64,000 nucleotides of DNA, from positions 62,001 to 126,000 of the forward strand of contig NZ_MDSU01000001.1 in assembly GCF_002119425.1 (NCBI RefSeq), given 5' to 3'. Position 1 is the first letter of the stretch. Each line of letters starts with the position of its first letter. The translations under genes were made by a program, and so were the position numbers. The DNA is from Desulfurella amilsii. GTDB lineage: Bacteria > Campylobacterota_A > Desulfurellia > Desulfurellales > Desulfurellaceae. This document shows positions 1 to 9,597 of this stretch, in pieces. Below the pieces are notes generated by a model. That model searched no databases, was not told the origin of the DNA, and worked only from the letters and a program-made list of their open reading frames with translations.

Positions 1-1280
1 TGGGTAATTTTAAAATTGAACCTATCTTAATGACACACTCGATAATTGGTGGTGTGGGTTTTGCAATTGAAACTTCAGCAGGTATAATTCTGCATACTGG
101 CGATTTTAAGATTGATCAGACGCCTGTAGATGGAAAACCTATAGATTTAGCCCGTCTTGCATATTATGGTGAAAAAGGGGTCAAATTGCTTTTAAGCGAT
201 AGCACAAATGCCTTAAATGAAGGTTTTACAAAGTCTGAGAAAAAAGTTGGAGAGGCATTTTATAATTTATTCAAAGAAGTAAAAGGTAGGATTATAGTTG
301 TAACATTTGCTTCTAATATTCACAGAGTCCAGCAAATTATAGATGTGGCTTCTTTGACGAATAAAAAAGTCTGTATAATGGGGAAAAGCATGGTGAGAAA
401 CACAAATATATCAAAAGAATTGGGTTTTTTGAATGATCCCAAAGCTTGCATAATTGAAGAGTCTCAATTGGCTGATTATCCCGACGATAAATTAATTATT
501 GTTACAACAGGCTCTCAAGGTGAACCTATGAGTGGTCTATCAAGAATCGCATCCAAAGAGCACCAGAAAATTAGAGTCAAACCTACAGATACATTTATCA
601 TATCAGCAAAGCCAATTCCTGGTAACGAAAAAGCCGTTTATAGGATAATAAACACACTATTAAAAGAAGGAGCAAAAATTTACCATGATAAGAACTCAGA
701 AGTACATGTGTCAGGCCATGCTTCAAAAGATGAATTAAAAATCATTCTTGGAATCACAAAACCAAAATATTTTATACCCATTCATGGCGAATATATGATG
801 CGTGTAGCTCACAGGGACATAGCAATTGATGTAGGTATAAATAAAGACAATATATTTATGCTTGACAACGGCGATGTGTTTGAGCTAAACGATAATGTTA
901 AGTCTACAAAAAAGGTGTCTGCAGGACGAGTATTTGTTGACGGCAAAGGTGTTGGAGATGTGGAAGATGTAGTTATAAGAGATCGAATGCAGTTGTCCAC
1001 AGATGGCTTTGTCATAGTGATTTTGGCTTTTGACAGCTCCAGTGGAGAATTGATAAGTGGACCGGATATTATCACAAAGGGGCTAACTTACGAAGAAAGG
1101 TCAAAAAAATTGATTAGCGAAGCTACAAGTATGGTAAAAAATCTTGTGAGTCAATGTGATTTGAATGTTAACATGGATTCTTTAGAATTAAAGAAAAAAA
1201 TCAGAAAAGCACTAAATAAATTTTTATACAAAAAACTCATGCGCAACCCCATGGTTTTACCTATTGTAATGGAGGTTTGA
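1..1280 (+). CDS. rnj: Ribonuclease J, C-terminal part (cut by window start)
   Basis: The reading frame is open from the first bases, so the annotated Met at position 30 is internal and the gene begins upstream of the window. RNase J is a metallo-beta-lactamase/beta-CASP ribonuclease of mRNA turnover and rRNA maturation. Visible family signatures are THS, HTGDFKID, LLSDSTNA, the beta-CASP stretch with TTGSQGEPMS, SAKPIPGNE, VHVSGHAS and FIPIHGEYM with a metal-ligand His, followed by the C-terminal dimerisation domain. About 425 residues are present of a usual 550 or so. The N-terminal metal-binding HxHxDH part is missing because of the window edge, not because the gene is broken. It heads a tight operon, with ftsK starting 2 nt after its stop. 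Confidence 0.93.
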   Translation, partial: GNFKIEPILMTHSIIGGVGFAIETSAGIILHTGDFKIDQTPVDGKPIDLARLAYYGEKGVKLLLSDSTNALNEGFTKSEKKVGEAFYNLFKEVKGRIIVVTFASNIHRVQQIIDVASLTNKKVCIMGKSMVRNTNISKELGFLNDPKACIIEESQLADYPDDKLIIVTTGSQGEPMSGLSRIASKEHQKIRVKPTDTFIISAKPIPGNEKAVYRIINTLLKEGAKIYHDKNSEVHVSGHASKDELKIILGITKPKYFIPIHGEYMMRVAHRDIAIDVGINKDNIFMLDNGDVFELNDNVKSTKKVSAGRVFVDGKGVGDVEDVVIRDRMQLSTDGFVIVILAFDSSSGELISGPDIITKGLTYEERSKKLISEATSMVKNLVSQCDLNVNMDSLELKKKIRKALNKFLYKKLMRNPMVLPIVMEV

Positions 1281-1282
1281 TT

Positions 1283-3415
1283 TTGAAAAGACAGACTTTT
1301 TCGGCCGTATATACATTCATATTACTCATAATTTTTTTAGCTATAATCTCTTATGATTTTCACGATACGTTTTATCCGCATACGCAAATACACAACCTTA
1401 TTGGGTATGTTGGTGCTGATATTTCAAATTTTTTCTTCACAAATTTTGGTATACTTTCTTATGCATTACCTTTTTTACTTTTTACCAGCGTATTTGCATA
1501 CTTAATAAAGCCTATAAAGCTTATAAGAAGTATTGTGTTTGTTTTTTTGTTTGTTGTAGCTATAAACATAATGCTATATATTTTATTTGGTGCTGAAGGT
1601 AGGCAGTATTTAACTCAAAATGGATATTTTCTTTATGGTTTAAGCGGCTATTATATGGGTAGTTTTTTAGAATTTTACCTTGGCAGAGTAGGTATAATGG
1701 TAATTTTCTCACCAATTGCTGCTTTGTGCTTGTTGTTTTCTACAAAAGAGATGTTTTTATTCATTATCAGTCTGTTAAAAAAAATTAAGTTCAAAAAAAA
1801 AATTAACATAAAACCAAAAATCAAAGAAAAACAGCCTATGATACAACAAAGTAAAATAGATGCGCCACAGTTACAATCGCAAAGCATAGTCGAAGAAGAT
1901 AAAAAAGCTATAGATACAAATATTGAAAAAAAGTTAAATATCAGTATTAAGCGCAATTTAACAAAAGAAGATGGTATCCAGATAACACAAAATTTGGGAA
2001 ATAAGACAAAAAATGGGTATATTTTGCCAAACATAGAGCTATTAAATGATCCGGTGCATATAAACAAAGAAGTTGAAGAAAACGAAATTTTAGAAAATGT
2101 TAAAATTTTAGAAGAAAAATTAAGAAATTTTGGTGTGACAGGAAAAACAGTTGAGGTAAGACCTGGACCTGTAGTAACACTCTATGAGTTTAAACCTTCA
2201 TCTGGTATAAAAATTAGTAAAATTGCCAATTTAGCAAATGATTTAGCTATGGCTATGAAGGCTATTGCTGTAAGAATCATAGCTCCCATTCCAGGTAAAA
2301 ATGTCGTAGGTATTGAAATCCCAAATAGGCAGATCCAAACAGTATACATGAAGGAAATATTGGCATCAAAGTTGTTTCTTAACTCAAAATCTTCATTGAC
2401 ATTAGCTTTGGGTAAAGATATAATGGGAAATCCTTTTATAGCTGATTTAGCTAAAATGCCCCACTTATTGATTGCAGGGGCAACAGGAGCAGGAAAGAGT
2501 GTTGGGCTAAATACAATGATCGTAAGCATACTATATAAGTCTACACCAGATGATATTAAACTTGTTCTTATTGATCCAAAAATGATTGAGCTTTCTATGT
2601 ATGATGGCATGCCTCATTTATTGATGCCACCCGTTATAGATCCAAAACAAGCAAGTGGTGCACTGGCTGCCTTGGTAAAAGAGATGGAGACAAGGTATAA
2701 AATAATGAGCGAATCAGGCGTTAGAAACATAGATGGCTTTAATGAAAAAGCAAAAAACGGCTCAATAGATTATCCGCCATTTCCATATATAGTTGTCGTA
2801 ATAGATGAGTTATCTGATTTAATGATGGTATCATCTAAAAAAGTTGAGCTGTCAATTGCAAGGCTTGCTCAAATGGCTAGAGCTGCTGGCATTCACCTAA
2901 TTGTTGCAACGCAGCGGCCCAGTGTGGATGTATTGACAGGTCTTATTAAAGCTAACTTTAGCGCGCGTATTTCATTTAAGGTGTCATCTAAAATTGACTC
3001 AAGAACGATTTTGGACTCGCAAGGTGCTGAGATGTTGCTTGGCAGGGGCGATATGTTATTTTTGCAGCCTGGAACATCACATATGACACGTGTTCATGGA
3101 GCATTTATTACCGATGATGAACTAAAAGCTATTATTAACTATGTAAAATCTCAAGGTACACCTATCTATAACGAAGAACTCATAAATGAAGCCAAAGAAG
3201 AAAGTGGTATAGAAGAAGAATTAGACGAAGAAAAAGACGAGCTTTTTGATGAAGCGTTAAAAATTATTAAAGATGGTGGTTCACCAACAATTTCCTATAT
3301 TCAAAGAAGGTTGAAGATTGGCTACAATAGGTCAGCTCGTATTGTAGAGCAAATGGAAAAAATGGGCATACTGTCAAAACCAGACGATAAGGGTAAAAGG
3401 GAATTACTAATATAA
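1283..3415 (+). CDS. ftsK: DNA translocase FtsK/SpoIIIE
   Basis: ATP-driven DNA pump anchored at the septum that clears and resolves the chromosome terminus at division. 710 aa, the short FtsK/SpoIIIE size. Several hydrophobic segments occupy roughly residues 10-165, then a charged Lys-rich linker. The motor has Walker A GATGAGKS near residue 398 and Walker B VVVIDE near 503. A winged-helix gamma domain fills about 652-710. Start choice: the GGAGG at 1271-1275 lies 1 nt before a TTG at 1277 but 7 nt before the TTG at 1283, so 1283 is preferred and the protein begins with Met-Lys-Arg-Gln. The Shine-Dalgarno sits inside the end of rnj, which implies translational coupling. Confidence 0.95.
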   Translation: MKRQTFSAVYTFILLIIFLAIISYDFHDTFYPHTQIHNLIGYVGADISNFFFTNFGILSYALPFLLFTSVFAYLIKPIKLIRSIVFVFLFVVAINIMLYILFGAEGRQYLTQNGYFLYGLSGYYMGSFLEFYLGRVGIMVIFSPIAALCLLFSTKEMFLFIISLLKKIKFKKKINIKPKIKEKQPMIQQSKIDAPQLQSQSIVEEDKKAIDTNIEKKLNISIKRNLTKEDGIQITQNLGNKTKNGYILPNIELLNDPVHINKEVEENEILENVKILEEKLRNFGVTGKTVEVRPGPVVTLYEFKPSSGIKISKIANLANDLAMAMKAIAVRIIAPIPGKNVVGIEIPNRQIQTVYMKEILASKLFLNSKSSLTLALGKDIMGNPFIADLAKMPHLLIAGATGAGKSVGLNTMIVSILYKSTPDDIKLVLIDPKMIELSMYDGMPHLLMPPVIDPKQASGALAALVKEMETRYKIMSESGVRNIDGFNEKAKNGSIDYPPFPYIVVVIDELSDLMMVSSKKVELSIARLAQMARAAGIHLIVATQRPSVDVLTGLIKANFSARISFKVSSKIDSRTILDSQGAEMLLGRGDMLFLQPGTSHMTRVHGAFITDDELKAIINYVKSQGTPIYNEELINEAKEESGIEEELDEEKDELFDEALKIIKDGGSPTISYIQRRLKIGYNRSARIVEQMEKMGILSKPDDKGKRELLI

Positions 3416-3426
3416 AGGGGGTTTAA

Positions 3427-4647
3427 ATGGGCCTTATAGTTCAAAAGTATGGTGGTACATCAGTTGGGACACTAGAGAAAATTAAAAATGTTTGTAAGCA
3501 CATTAAAGAAACTAAAGAAAAAGGCAACAAAGTTGTTGTAACTATTTCTGCAATGGCTGGAGAAACGGATAAGCTTGTAGAGATGGCTTATGCTTTATCA
3601 AAAAGTCCAAAAGAACGTGAGATGGATTTATTGCTCTCAAGTGGCGAGCGTATCTCAAGTGCACTTGTTGCAATTTATTTAAACGAGTTTGGCGTTAAAG
3701 CTGCTGCTTTGACTGGCAGACAGTGTGGCATAGTAACGGATTCTGCTCACACTAAGGCACGTATAAAAAACATTGATGCAAAAAAGATTTTAAATATGCT
3801 TGAGGATAATTATGTTGTAATTGTCGCAGGTTTTCAAGGTATATCAGAAGATACAGGCGATGTTACAACGCTTGGCAGGGGTGGTTCTGACACAACAGCT
3901 GTGGCCGTTGCTTGTGCCATTAAAGCAGATGTATGCGAAATCTATACGGATGTAGATGGAGTCTACACAGCAGACCCAAGGATTGTAGAAAAAGCCCGAA
4001 AACTTGATAAAATTACTTACGAAGAAATGATGGAACTTGCAAGTTTAGGCTCAAAGGTTTTGCAAATTAGGTCAGTTGAGTTTGGCATGAAGTATAGAAT
4101 GCCAATTATGGTTATATCAAGTTATACTTATAATCCAGGCACATTAGTAACATGGGAGGATGAAAATATGGAAAAAGCATTAGTTTCAGGTATTGCGCAT
4201 GACAAAAATCAAGCAAGAATTACTATTGTCAAGGTGCCAGACAAACCAGGCACATCAGCAAAGATATTTGGGGCTATAGCAGAAAAAAACATTAATGTAG
4301 ATGTGATTGTACAAAATGCAAGTGAAGAGGGCTATACAGATATTTCTTTTACTGTCCCACGAAATGAAGCAGACAAAGCCTACGATCTATTAAAATCAAT
4401 TATCAAAGAGATTAGTGCAAGTGAGATTGAGGTTAGAAAAGATATAGCTAAGGTATCTATTGTTGGAGTTGGCATGAGATCTCACCCTGGTGTTGCAGCT
4501 AAAATGTTTGGTACACTAGCAAAAGAAGGAATAAACATACTAATGATTACAACGTCAGAAATCAAAGTTTCCTGTATAATTGAAGAAAAGTACTTAGAGC
4601 TAGCCGTAAGGGCCCTACATACTGCATTTGGGTTAGATAAAGAATAA
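3427..4647 (+). CDS. lysC: Aspartate kinase, alpha subunit (with embedded beta subunit start)
   Basis: Phosphorylates aspartate, the first step toward lysine, threonine, methionine and diaminopimelate. 406 aa. The kinase domain carries KYGGTSVG at residues 7-14 and SSGER at 71-75. Two ACT domains at about 262-330 and 344-405 form the feedback site. An AAGGGGG Shine-Dalgarno precedes the ATG by a few bases. The size matches the alpha subunit of alpha2-beta2 aspartokinases (about 408 aa in Bacillus subtilis LysC), and an in-frame internal start at 4168 could produce the 159-residue beta subunit. It lies between ftsK and cimA in the same operon; which amino acid inhibits it cannot be read from the sequence. 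Confidence 0.96.
   Translation: MGLIVQKYGGTSVGTLEKIKNVCKHIKETKEKGNKVVVTISAMAGETDKLVEMAYALSKSPKEREMDLLLSSGERISSALVAIYLNEFGVKAAALTGRQCGIVTDSAHTKARIKNIDAKKILNMLEDNYVVIVAGFQGISEDTGDVTTLGRGGSDTTAVAVACAIKADVCEIYTDVDGVYTADPRIVEKARKLDKITYEEMMELASLGSKVLQIRSVEFGMKYRMPIMVISSYTYNPGTLVTWEDENMEKALVSGIAHDKNQARITIVKVPDKPGTSAKIFGAIAEKNINVDVIVQNASEEGYTDISFTVPRNEADKAYDLLKSIIKEISASEIEVRKDIAKVSIVGVGMRSHPGVAAKMFGTLAKEGINILMITTSEIKVSCIIEEKYLELAVRALHTAFGLDKE
4154..4170 (+). promoter_or_regulatory. Internal ribosome-binding site and ATG for aspartokinase beta subunit
   Basis: GGGAGG at 4154-4159 stands 8 nt before an ATG at 4168-4170, in frame with lysC (codon 248). Translation from here gives a 159-residue protein made only of the two ACT domains. 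This matches the internally initiated beta subunit known for B. subtilis aspartokinase II and Corynebacterium LysC. Use of this start is inferred from spacing and length. Confidence 0.7.
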
Positions 4648-4664
4648 TATATTTGGAGGGGGAA

Positions 4665-6257
4665 ATGCACGATCAAGTTAAAATATTTGACACAACGCTA
4701 AGGGATGGTACACAATCAGAAGATGTTAGTTTGCTTGTTGAAGATAAACTTACAATAACAGAAATTTTAGATGATTTAGGTGTTCATTATATCGAAGGTG
4801 GTTGGCCAGGTTCAAACCCAAAAGATGAGGATTATTTTAGACAGGCAAAAAGCCTACATTTAAAAAACGCTAAAATCTCATCATTTGGTTCTACAAGAAG
4901 GGCTAAACTCAAAGTTGAAGATGATCCAAATATCATACAGTTAGTTGAAAGCCAAACGCCTGTTATTACGATTTTTGGCAAAAGCTGGGATTTGCATGTA
5001 AAAGATGCTCTTAAAATATCACTGAGTGAAAACCTTGAGATTATATATGACTCCGTTCAGTATTTAAAAAAACATTGTGATGAGTTTATCTACGATGCAG
5101 AGCATTTTTTTGATGGTTTTAAAAATGACCCGGAATATGCCCTAAAAACATTGCAATCAGCTGTAGAAGGTGGAGCAGATGTTATTGTGCTAGCCGATAC
5201 AAATGGTGGTATAATGCCTTGGGAGATTGAAGAGATTATAGAAAAGGTAAAATTAAAATTTCCAAATGCAGTGCTTGGTATACACCAGCACAATGATTCT
5301 GAGCTTGGTGTTGCAAATACTATTTTAGCGGTAAATCATGGTATCGTGCATGTTCAAGGCACTATAAATGGCTATGGTGAGCGTTGTGGAAATGCTAATT
5401 TGTGCTCTATTATTCCAAATTTAAAATTAAAAATGGGTATAGATTGCATAAGCGATGAAAATTTAAAAAAGCTTACTATAGTGTCTAAAAAAATTGACGA
5501 AATACTTAATTTACACCATAATAAGCATTTGCCATTTGTTGGGGAGAGTGCTTTTGCTCACAAAGGTGGCGTTCATGTAAGTGCAATATTAAAAAATTCC
5601 AAAACTTATGAGCATATTGTACCAGAGCTTGTGGGTAACTCACAAAGAGTGTTGGTATCGGATCTTTCCGGAATTAGCAACATTATATACAAAGCCCAAA
5701 ATATAGGCATACCTATTGATAAAGATTCAAAAGCAGGCAAAAATGCGTTAGCTGAGATTAAAAAACTTGAAAACGAAGGCTACTACTTTGAAACCGCTGA
5801 CGCATCGTTTGAATTGTTGCTTAGAAAACACAGAGGTGAGATTAGAGACTATTTTGAAGTATTATCATACACTGTAATAGATAGAGAGCGATGCGATAAA
5901 AGTCAGCGCAGTCCTGTTGAAGCTACAGTTATTGTTAAAGTAAAAGACAAAATTGAACACACCGCAAGCCTTGGCAATGGTCCTGTTAATGCACTTGATA
6001 ATGCTATAAGAAAAGCTTTGATTGTTTTTTATCCAAACCTTGCAGAGTTAGCGCTTATTGACTACAAGGTTAGAATTCTAAAAAGTGTGCAAGGCACAGG
6101 TGCAAGCGTAAGGGTATTAATCCAATCTACAGATAAAAAGGATAGGTGGGAAACGGTTGGTGTAGGCGAAGATGTCATCGAGGCATCGAAAAAAGCACTG
6201 TTTGATTCAATAATATATAAATTAATGAAAGATGATGGTTTGGTGAGTAAGAGGTGA
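4665..6257 (+). CDS. cimA: Citramalate synthase
   Basis: Condenses pyruvate with acetyl-CoA to (R)-citramalate, the threonine-independent route to isoleucine. 530 aa, the long form typical of group-1 citramalate synthases. The HMGL-like TIM barrel starts with DTTLRDGTQ at residues 9-17 and [12 protein letters not shown] soon after; the metal-binding HQHND is near 206-210; a LeuA-type regulatory domain fills the C-terminal third. The GGAGGGGG at 4656-4662 places the start at ATG 4665, while an upstream TTG at 4653 has no site of its own. The [10 protein letters not shown] signature favours citramalate synthase over isopropylmalate synthase. Gene order lysC-cimA-accA-pheA groups amino-acid and fatty-acid precursor enzymes. 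Confidence 0.92.
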   Translation: MHDQVKIFDTTLRDGTQSEDVSLLVEDKLTITEILDDLGVHYIEGGWPGSNPKDEDYFRQAKSLHLKNAKISSFGSTRRAKLKVEDDPNIIQLVESQTPVITIFGKSWDLHVKDALKISLSENLEIIYDSVQYLKKHCDEFIYDAEHFFDGFKNDPEYALKTLQSAVEGGADVIVLADTNGGIMPWEIEEIIEKVKLKFPNAVLGIHQHNDSELGVANTILAVNHGIVHVQGTINGYGERCGNANLCSIIPNLKLKMGIDCISDENLKKLTIVSKKIDEILNLHHNKHLPFVGESAFAHKGGVHVSAILKNSKTYEHIVPELVGNSQRVLVSDLSGISNIIYKAQNIGIPIDKDSKAGKNALAEIKKLENEGYYFETADASFELLLRKHRGEIRDYFEVLSYTVIDRERCDKSQRSPVEATVIVKVKDKIEHTASLGNGPVNALDNAIRKALIVFYPNLAELALIDYKVRILKSVQGTGASVRVLIQSTDKKDRWETVGVGEDVIEASKKALFDSIIYKLMKDDGLVSKR

Positions 6258-6260
6258 GTT

Positions 6261-7211
6261 ATGTTTATTTATGATTTTGAAAAACCTATTTATGAAGTAG
6301 AAGAAGAAATAGAGAATCTAAGACAAATGGCACTCAATAGTTCAATTGATGTTCACGAAGAGATAGAAGCTCTAGAGCGTAAAAAAAACGAGATAATAAG
6401 AGAAGAATTTAAAAATTTATCCATTGATAAAGTTATTAAAATTGCAAGACACCCCAACAGGCCATATACGCTTGATTTTGTAAATTTTATTGTTAAAGAC
6501 TTTGTTGAAGTGCATGGTGATAGGTTATTTGCAGATGACAAGGCTATTATAGCTGGATTTGGTTATATTGATAAATACAAAGTAGCTATCATAGGCCACC
6601 AAAAGGGTCGCAATACAAAAGAGAATCTCTATAGAAACTTTGGGATGGCAAACCCAGAAGGCTACCACAAATCTCAAAGGGTTATGAAGCTAGCAGAAAA
6701 ATTTAACCTGCCTATTATAACATTTGTGGATACACCTGGTGCATATCCTGGCATAGGTGCCGAAGAGCGTGGCCAATCAGAGGCAATTGCAAGGAATTTA
6801 TACATTATGCCTGGTTTAAAAGTGCCTACGATTTGCATCATAACGGGCGAAGGCGGTAGTGGCGGAGCACTTGCTTTATCTGTGGGCGATAAAGTCGCTA
6901 TGCTTCAGTTTGCTATTTATGGTGTTATATCGCCTGAGGGGTGTTCTTCTATTTTGTGGCGCGATGGTAACCATGTTGTTGAAGCTGCAAAAGCCATGCA
7001 TGTAACAGCTAAAGATTTGTATGATTTAAAAGTTATAGATGATATTATTGAAGAACCGCTTGGTGGAGCACACAGAAATCCTCAACAAACAGCCTATGCA
7101 ATAAAAAATTACATCGTGGAAAACTTAAAAGAATTAACACGGAATAATCCAAGAAAGTTATTGGATAAAAGATGGGAAAAATGGCGCACTATGACAACGA
7201 ATTTCTTGTGA
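6261..7211 (+). CDS. accA: Acetyl-CoA carboxylase carboxyltransferase subunit alpha
   Basis: Alpha subunit of the carboxyltransferase that moves CO2 from biotin to acetyl-CoA, making malonyl-CoA for fatty-acid synthesis. 316 aa, full family length. An N-terminal helical stretch rich in Glu and Lys is followed by the crotonase-like core with FVDTPGAYPG, ITGEGGSGGALAL and ISPEGCSSILWRD, all characteristic of AccA. A GAGGTGA Shine-Dalgarno overlaps the cimA stop and the ATG follows by 3 nt, so it is translationally coupled. The partner accD is not in this window. The fab cluster that would use its product lies at 41-47 kb. Confidence 0.97.
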   Translation: MFIYDFEKPIYEVEEEIENLRQMALNSSIDVHEEIEALERKKNEIIREEFKNLSIDKVIKIARHPNRPYTLDFVNFIVKDFVEVHGDRLFADDKAIIAGFGYIDKYKVAIIGHQKGRNTKENLYRNFGMANPEGYHKSQRVMKLAEKFNLPIITFVDTPGAYPGIGAEERGQSEAIARNLYIMPGLKVPTICIITGEGGSGGALALSVGDKVAMLQFAIYGVISPEGCSSILWRDGNHVVEAAKAMHVTAKDLYDLKVIDDIIEEPLGGAHRNPQQTAYAIKNYIVENLKELTRNNPRKLLDKRWEKWRTMTTNFL

Positions 7212-7218
7212 GGCTTAA

Positions 7219-8292
7219 ATGAATAAAGATTTGCAAGATTTGCGGGTTCAAATAAATGAAATAGACAATAAAATAATAGAACTTTTAGAGAAGCGCTTAG
7301 AGATTGTAAAAGAAGTTGGTGCTATAAAGCGCGAAAAAAGTTTATCGTTCTACGCACCAGAAAGAGAAAATCAAATTTACAAGGCACTTGATAGCCTAAA
7401 GCTTACCTTTATGAATAAAAATTCTCTAAAGGCAATTTTTAGAGAAATAATGAGTGTTTCAATTAAAATGGAAGAGCCGCTCACGATAAGTTATTTGGGC
7501 CCAGAAGCTACATTTACACACCAAGCGGCAATTGAGAAATTTGGTACAAGTCTTTACTACCAACCAGAAGAATCTATTGAGGATGTTTTTTTTGATGTGG
7601 AACAGGATAGGGCTGATTTTGGTGTTGTGCCAATAGAAAATTCCATTGAAGGCGTTGTTAACTATACACTTGATATGTTTGTAAACTCAAATGTAAAGAT
7701 TGTTTCTGAGGTTATGGTAGATATAAAGCATAATTTGCTGTCCAAAGCAACCAGTTTGAGTGAAATTAAAGCTGTATATTCACACCCAAACGCCCTTGGC
7801 CAGTGTAAAAATTGGCTCAAAAAACACTTACCAAACGCTATACTGTTAGAAACCGCCTCTACTGCAAAAGCGGCAAAAATTGCAGCAAAAGACAAGAGTG
7901 TAGCCGCTATATCGTCTTTGGCAGCAAGTAGTTTGTACGATTTAAATGTGCTTGCAAGGGGCATTGAAGATAAAATAAACAATGTAACGCGCTTTTTGGT
8001 TATAGGCAAGCATATCCCATCGCCAAGCGGAGAAGACAAAACTTCATTGATGTTTTCAATACACGATAAGGTTGGAGCGCTGTATTCCATTTTAAAAATA
8101 TTTTATGACAATCAGATTAATTTGACGCGCATAGAATCTAGACCATCAAAACAAGAAAATTGGTCTTACATATTTTATGTTGATGTTGATGGACATATTG
8201 AGTCTGAAAGTGTAAAAAAAGCTTTTGACAGTTTAAGTGAGATTGTGCCGTTTGTTAAACTTTTGGGTTCATATCCAAAATATATTAAATAA
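7219..8292 (+). CDS. pheA: Bifunctional chorismate mutase / prephenate dehydratase
   Basis: Makes phenylpyruvate from chorismate via prephenate, for phenylalanine. 357 aa in three parts: an AroQ-type chorismate mutase helix bundle (about 1-85), a prephenate dehydratase domain beginning at YLGPEATFTHQAA (about 92), with the catalytic Thr in VTRF at 256-259, and a C-terminal ACT domain with the phenylalanine-binding motif ESRP at 306-309. All catalytic and allosteric signatures are intact, so feedback inhibition by phenylalanine is expected. It follows accA by 7 nt and abuts the next start codon without a gap. Confidence 0.96.
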   Translation: MNKDLQDLRVQINEIDNKIIELLEKRLEIVKEVGAIKREKSLSFYAPERENQIYKALDSLKLTFMNKNSLKAIFREIMSVSIKMEEPLTISYLGPEATFTHQAAIEKFGTSLYYQPEESIEDVFFDVEQDRADFGVVPIENSIEGVVNYTLDMFVNSNVKIVSEVMVDIKHNLLSKATSLSEIKAVYSHPNALGQCKNWLKKHLPNAILLETASTAKAAKIAAKDKSVAAISSLAASSLYDLNVLARGIEDKINNVTRFLVIGKHIPSPSGEDKTSLMFSIHDKVGALYSILKIFYDNQINLTRIESRPSKQENWSYIFYVDVDGHIESESVKKAFDSLSEIVPFVKLLGSYPKYIK

Positions 8293-9597
8293 GTGAAAAA
8301 GCGAATTTTAATTTGCGATGATAGTTCCACAATAAGAGCCATTATAAAAAAAGAACTTCAAGATTATTTTGATTTAGAAATTTTCGAAGATGGCATATAC
8401 GCTTATAATTTTCTGCTTAGGGGTCAAAGGCTTGATTTTGCTGTGATTGATGGTGAAATGCCACAAATGAATGGCTTTGAACTGTTAAAAAAAATAAAAG
8501 AAGAATTAAACTTAATCTTTTTACCCGTTGTGATTTTGACTGCTAATGAAGGGGATTATTACGAAAAGGAGGCATTCAATTTAGGCGCATTTGATTTTTT
8601 AAAAAAGCCATTTAACCAAGGTGAACTATTAACGTATTTATTAGACTATTTTAATGAAAAAATTACAGAAGGTAGTGTGTTGGTTGTAGAAGACTCTATG
8701 CTTCAAAATGAAACCATTTGTCAACAACTAAGGCTCAAAAACATACAACCAGTTAGTGCAAAAAATGCTGTTGAAGCTATGAGGTATCTGTTGAGTGGGT
8801 ATGATGTAGATGTTATTTTGATGGATATTTTTTTACCACAATACACTGGATACGATTTGATTAGTATTTTAAAGTCTGATGAGCGTTTTATTACTATACC
8901 AATTGTGGGTCTTACAGCTTTTAGACAAAAGGATATATTATCTGAAATTTTGGATTTAGGGGCGGATGATTTTATTTATAAGCCATACAATATTAATGAA
9001 TTTTTTGCGCGAATCAGGGCAAATATTAGAATTTCAAAGTTAATTAAGCGATTGAAAGAAACATCCGAGAAAGACTATTTAACAGGTATTTACAACAGAC
9101 GCACGTTTTTTCATTTTCTTGAAAATCTTTCTGCTTTGAGCATAAGAGAAAACAAGCCACTTTCTTTTATGATTTTAGACATTGATTATTTTAAAAAAAT
9201 AAATGATACTTATGGTCACGATGTAGGTGATTTTGTTTTAAAAAAACTTGCAGAAATTGTTTTAAAAATGACACGAAGGTCAGATATATTTGGCCGTTAT
9301 GGCGGCGAGGAATTTTGTCTTGCGCTACCTAACACCGACCTTTATGGGGCATGCTTGCTTGCAAACAAAATTCTCTCTACTATTGCTCAAACAATTATAA
9401 CTTTTAAAAATAACAAAACTATTTCTTTTAACATTACAATTTCTATCGGTGTTTCTGAGTTTGCTAAAGATATGAATATAGATGAGCTTATAAAGATTGC
9501 CGATAACAATCTGTATTTAGCCAAAGAAAATGGTCGAAACCGCGTTTATCCGCTTTTTTCTAAGCTTGACTCAAAAAATTATTTAAAAGGGTTTTAA
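8293..9597 (+). CDS. Diguanylate cyclase response regulator (REC-REC-GGDEF, PleD-like)
   Basis: Predicted to make cyclic di-GMP from two GTP when phosphorylated. 434 aa. The first receiver domain has acidic D9-D10 and phospho-acceptor D53; the second has E133-D134 and D178; a GGDEF domain starts at DYLTGIYNRR (about 261). The active site reads GGEEF at 337-341, a catalytically competent variant. The feedback I-site RxxD is present as R328-R-S-D331, five residues upstream. The order matches PleD of Caulobacter. It starts with GTG immediately after the pheA stop and has no clear Shine-Dalgarno, so reinitiation is likely. The stop overlaps the convergent next gene by 15 bp. The cognate kinase is not visible here. 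Confidence 0.93.
   Translation: MKKRILICDDSSTIRAIIKKELQDYFDLEIFEDGIYAYNFLLRGQRLDFAVIDGEMPQMNGFELLKKIKEELNLIFLPVVILTANEGDYYEKEAFNLGAFDFLKKPFNQGELLTYLLDYFNEKITEGSVLVVEDSMLQNETICQQLRLKNIQPVSAKNAVEAMRYLLSGYDVDVILMDIFLPQYTGYDLISILKSDERFITIPIVGLTAFRQKDILSEILDLGADDFIYKPYNINEFFARIRANIRISKLIKRLKETSEKDYLTGIYNRRTFFHFLENLSALSIRENKPLSFMILDIDYFKKINDTYGHDVGDFVLKKLAEIVLKMTRRSDIFGRYGGEEFCLALPNTDLYGACLLANKILSTIAQTIITFKNNKTISFNITISIGVSEFAKDMNIDELIKIADNNLYLAKENGRNRVYPLFSKLDSKNYLKGF

Noticed and set aside
2182-2610. 142-aa minus-strand ORF inside ftsK
   Set aside because: Shadow of the FtsK motor coding sequence; no site, no pattern.
7662-8090. 142-aa minus-strand ORF inside pheA
   Set aside because: Shadow frame of a well-conserved gene.
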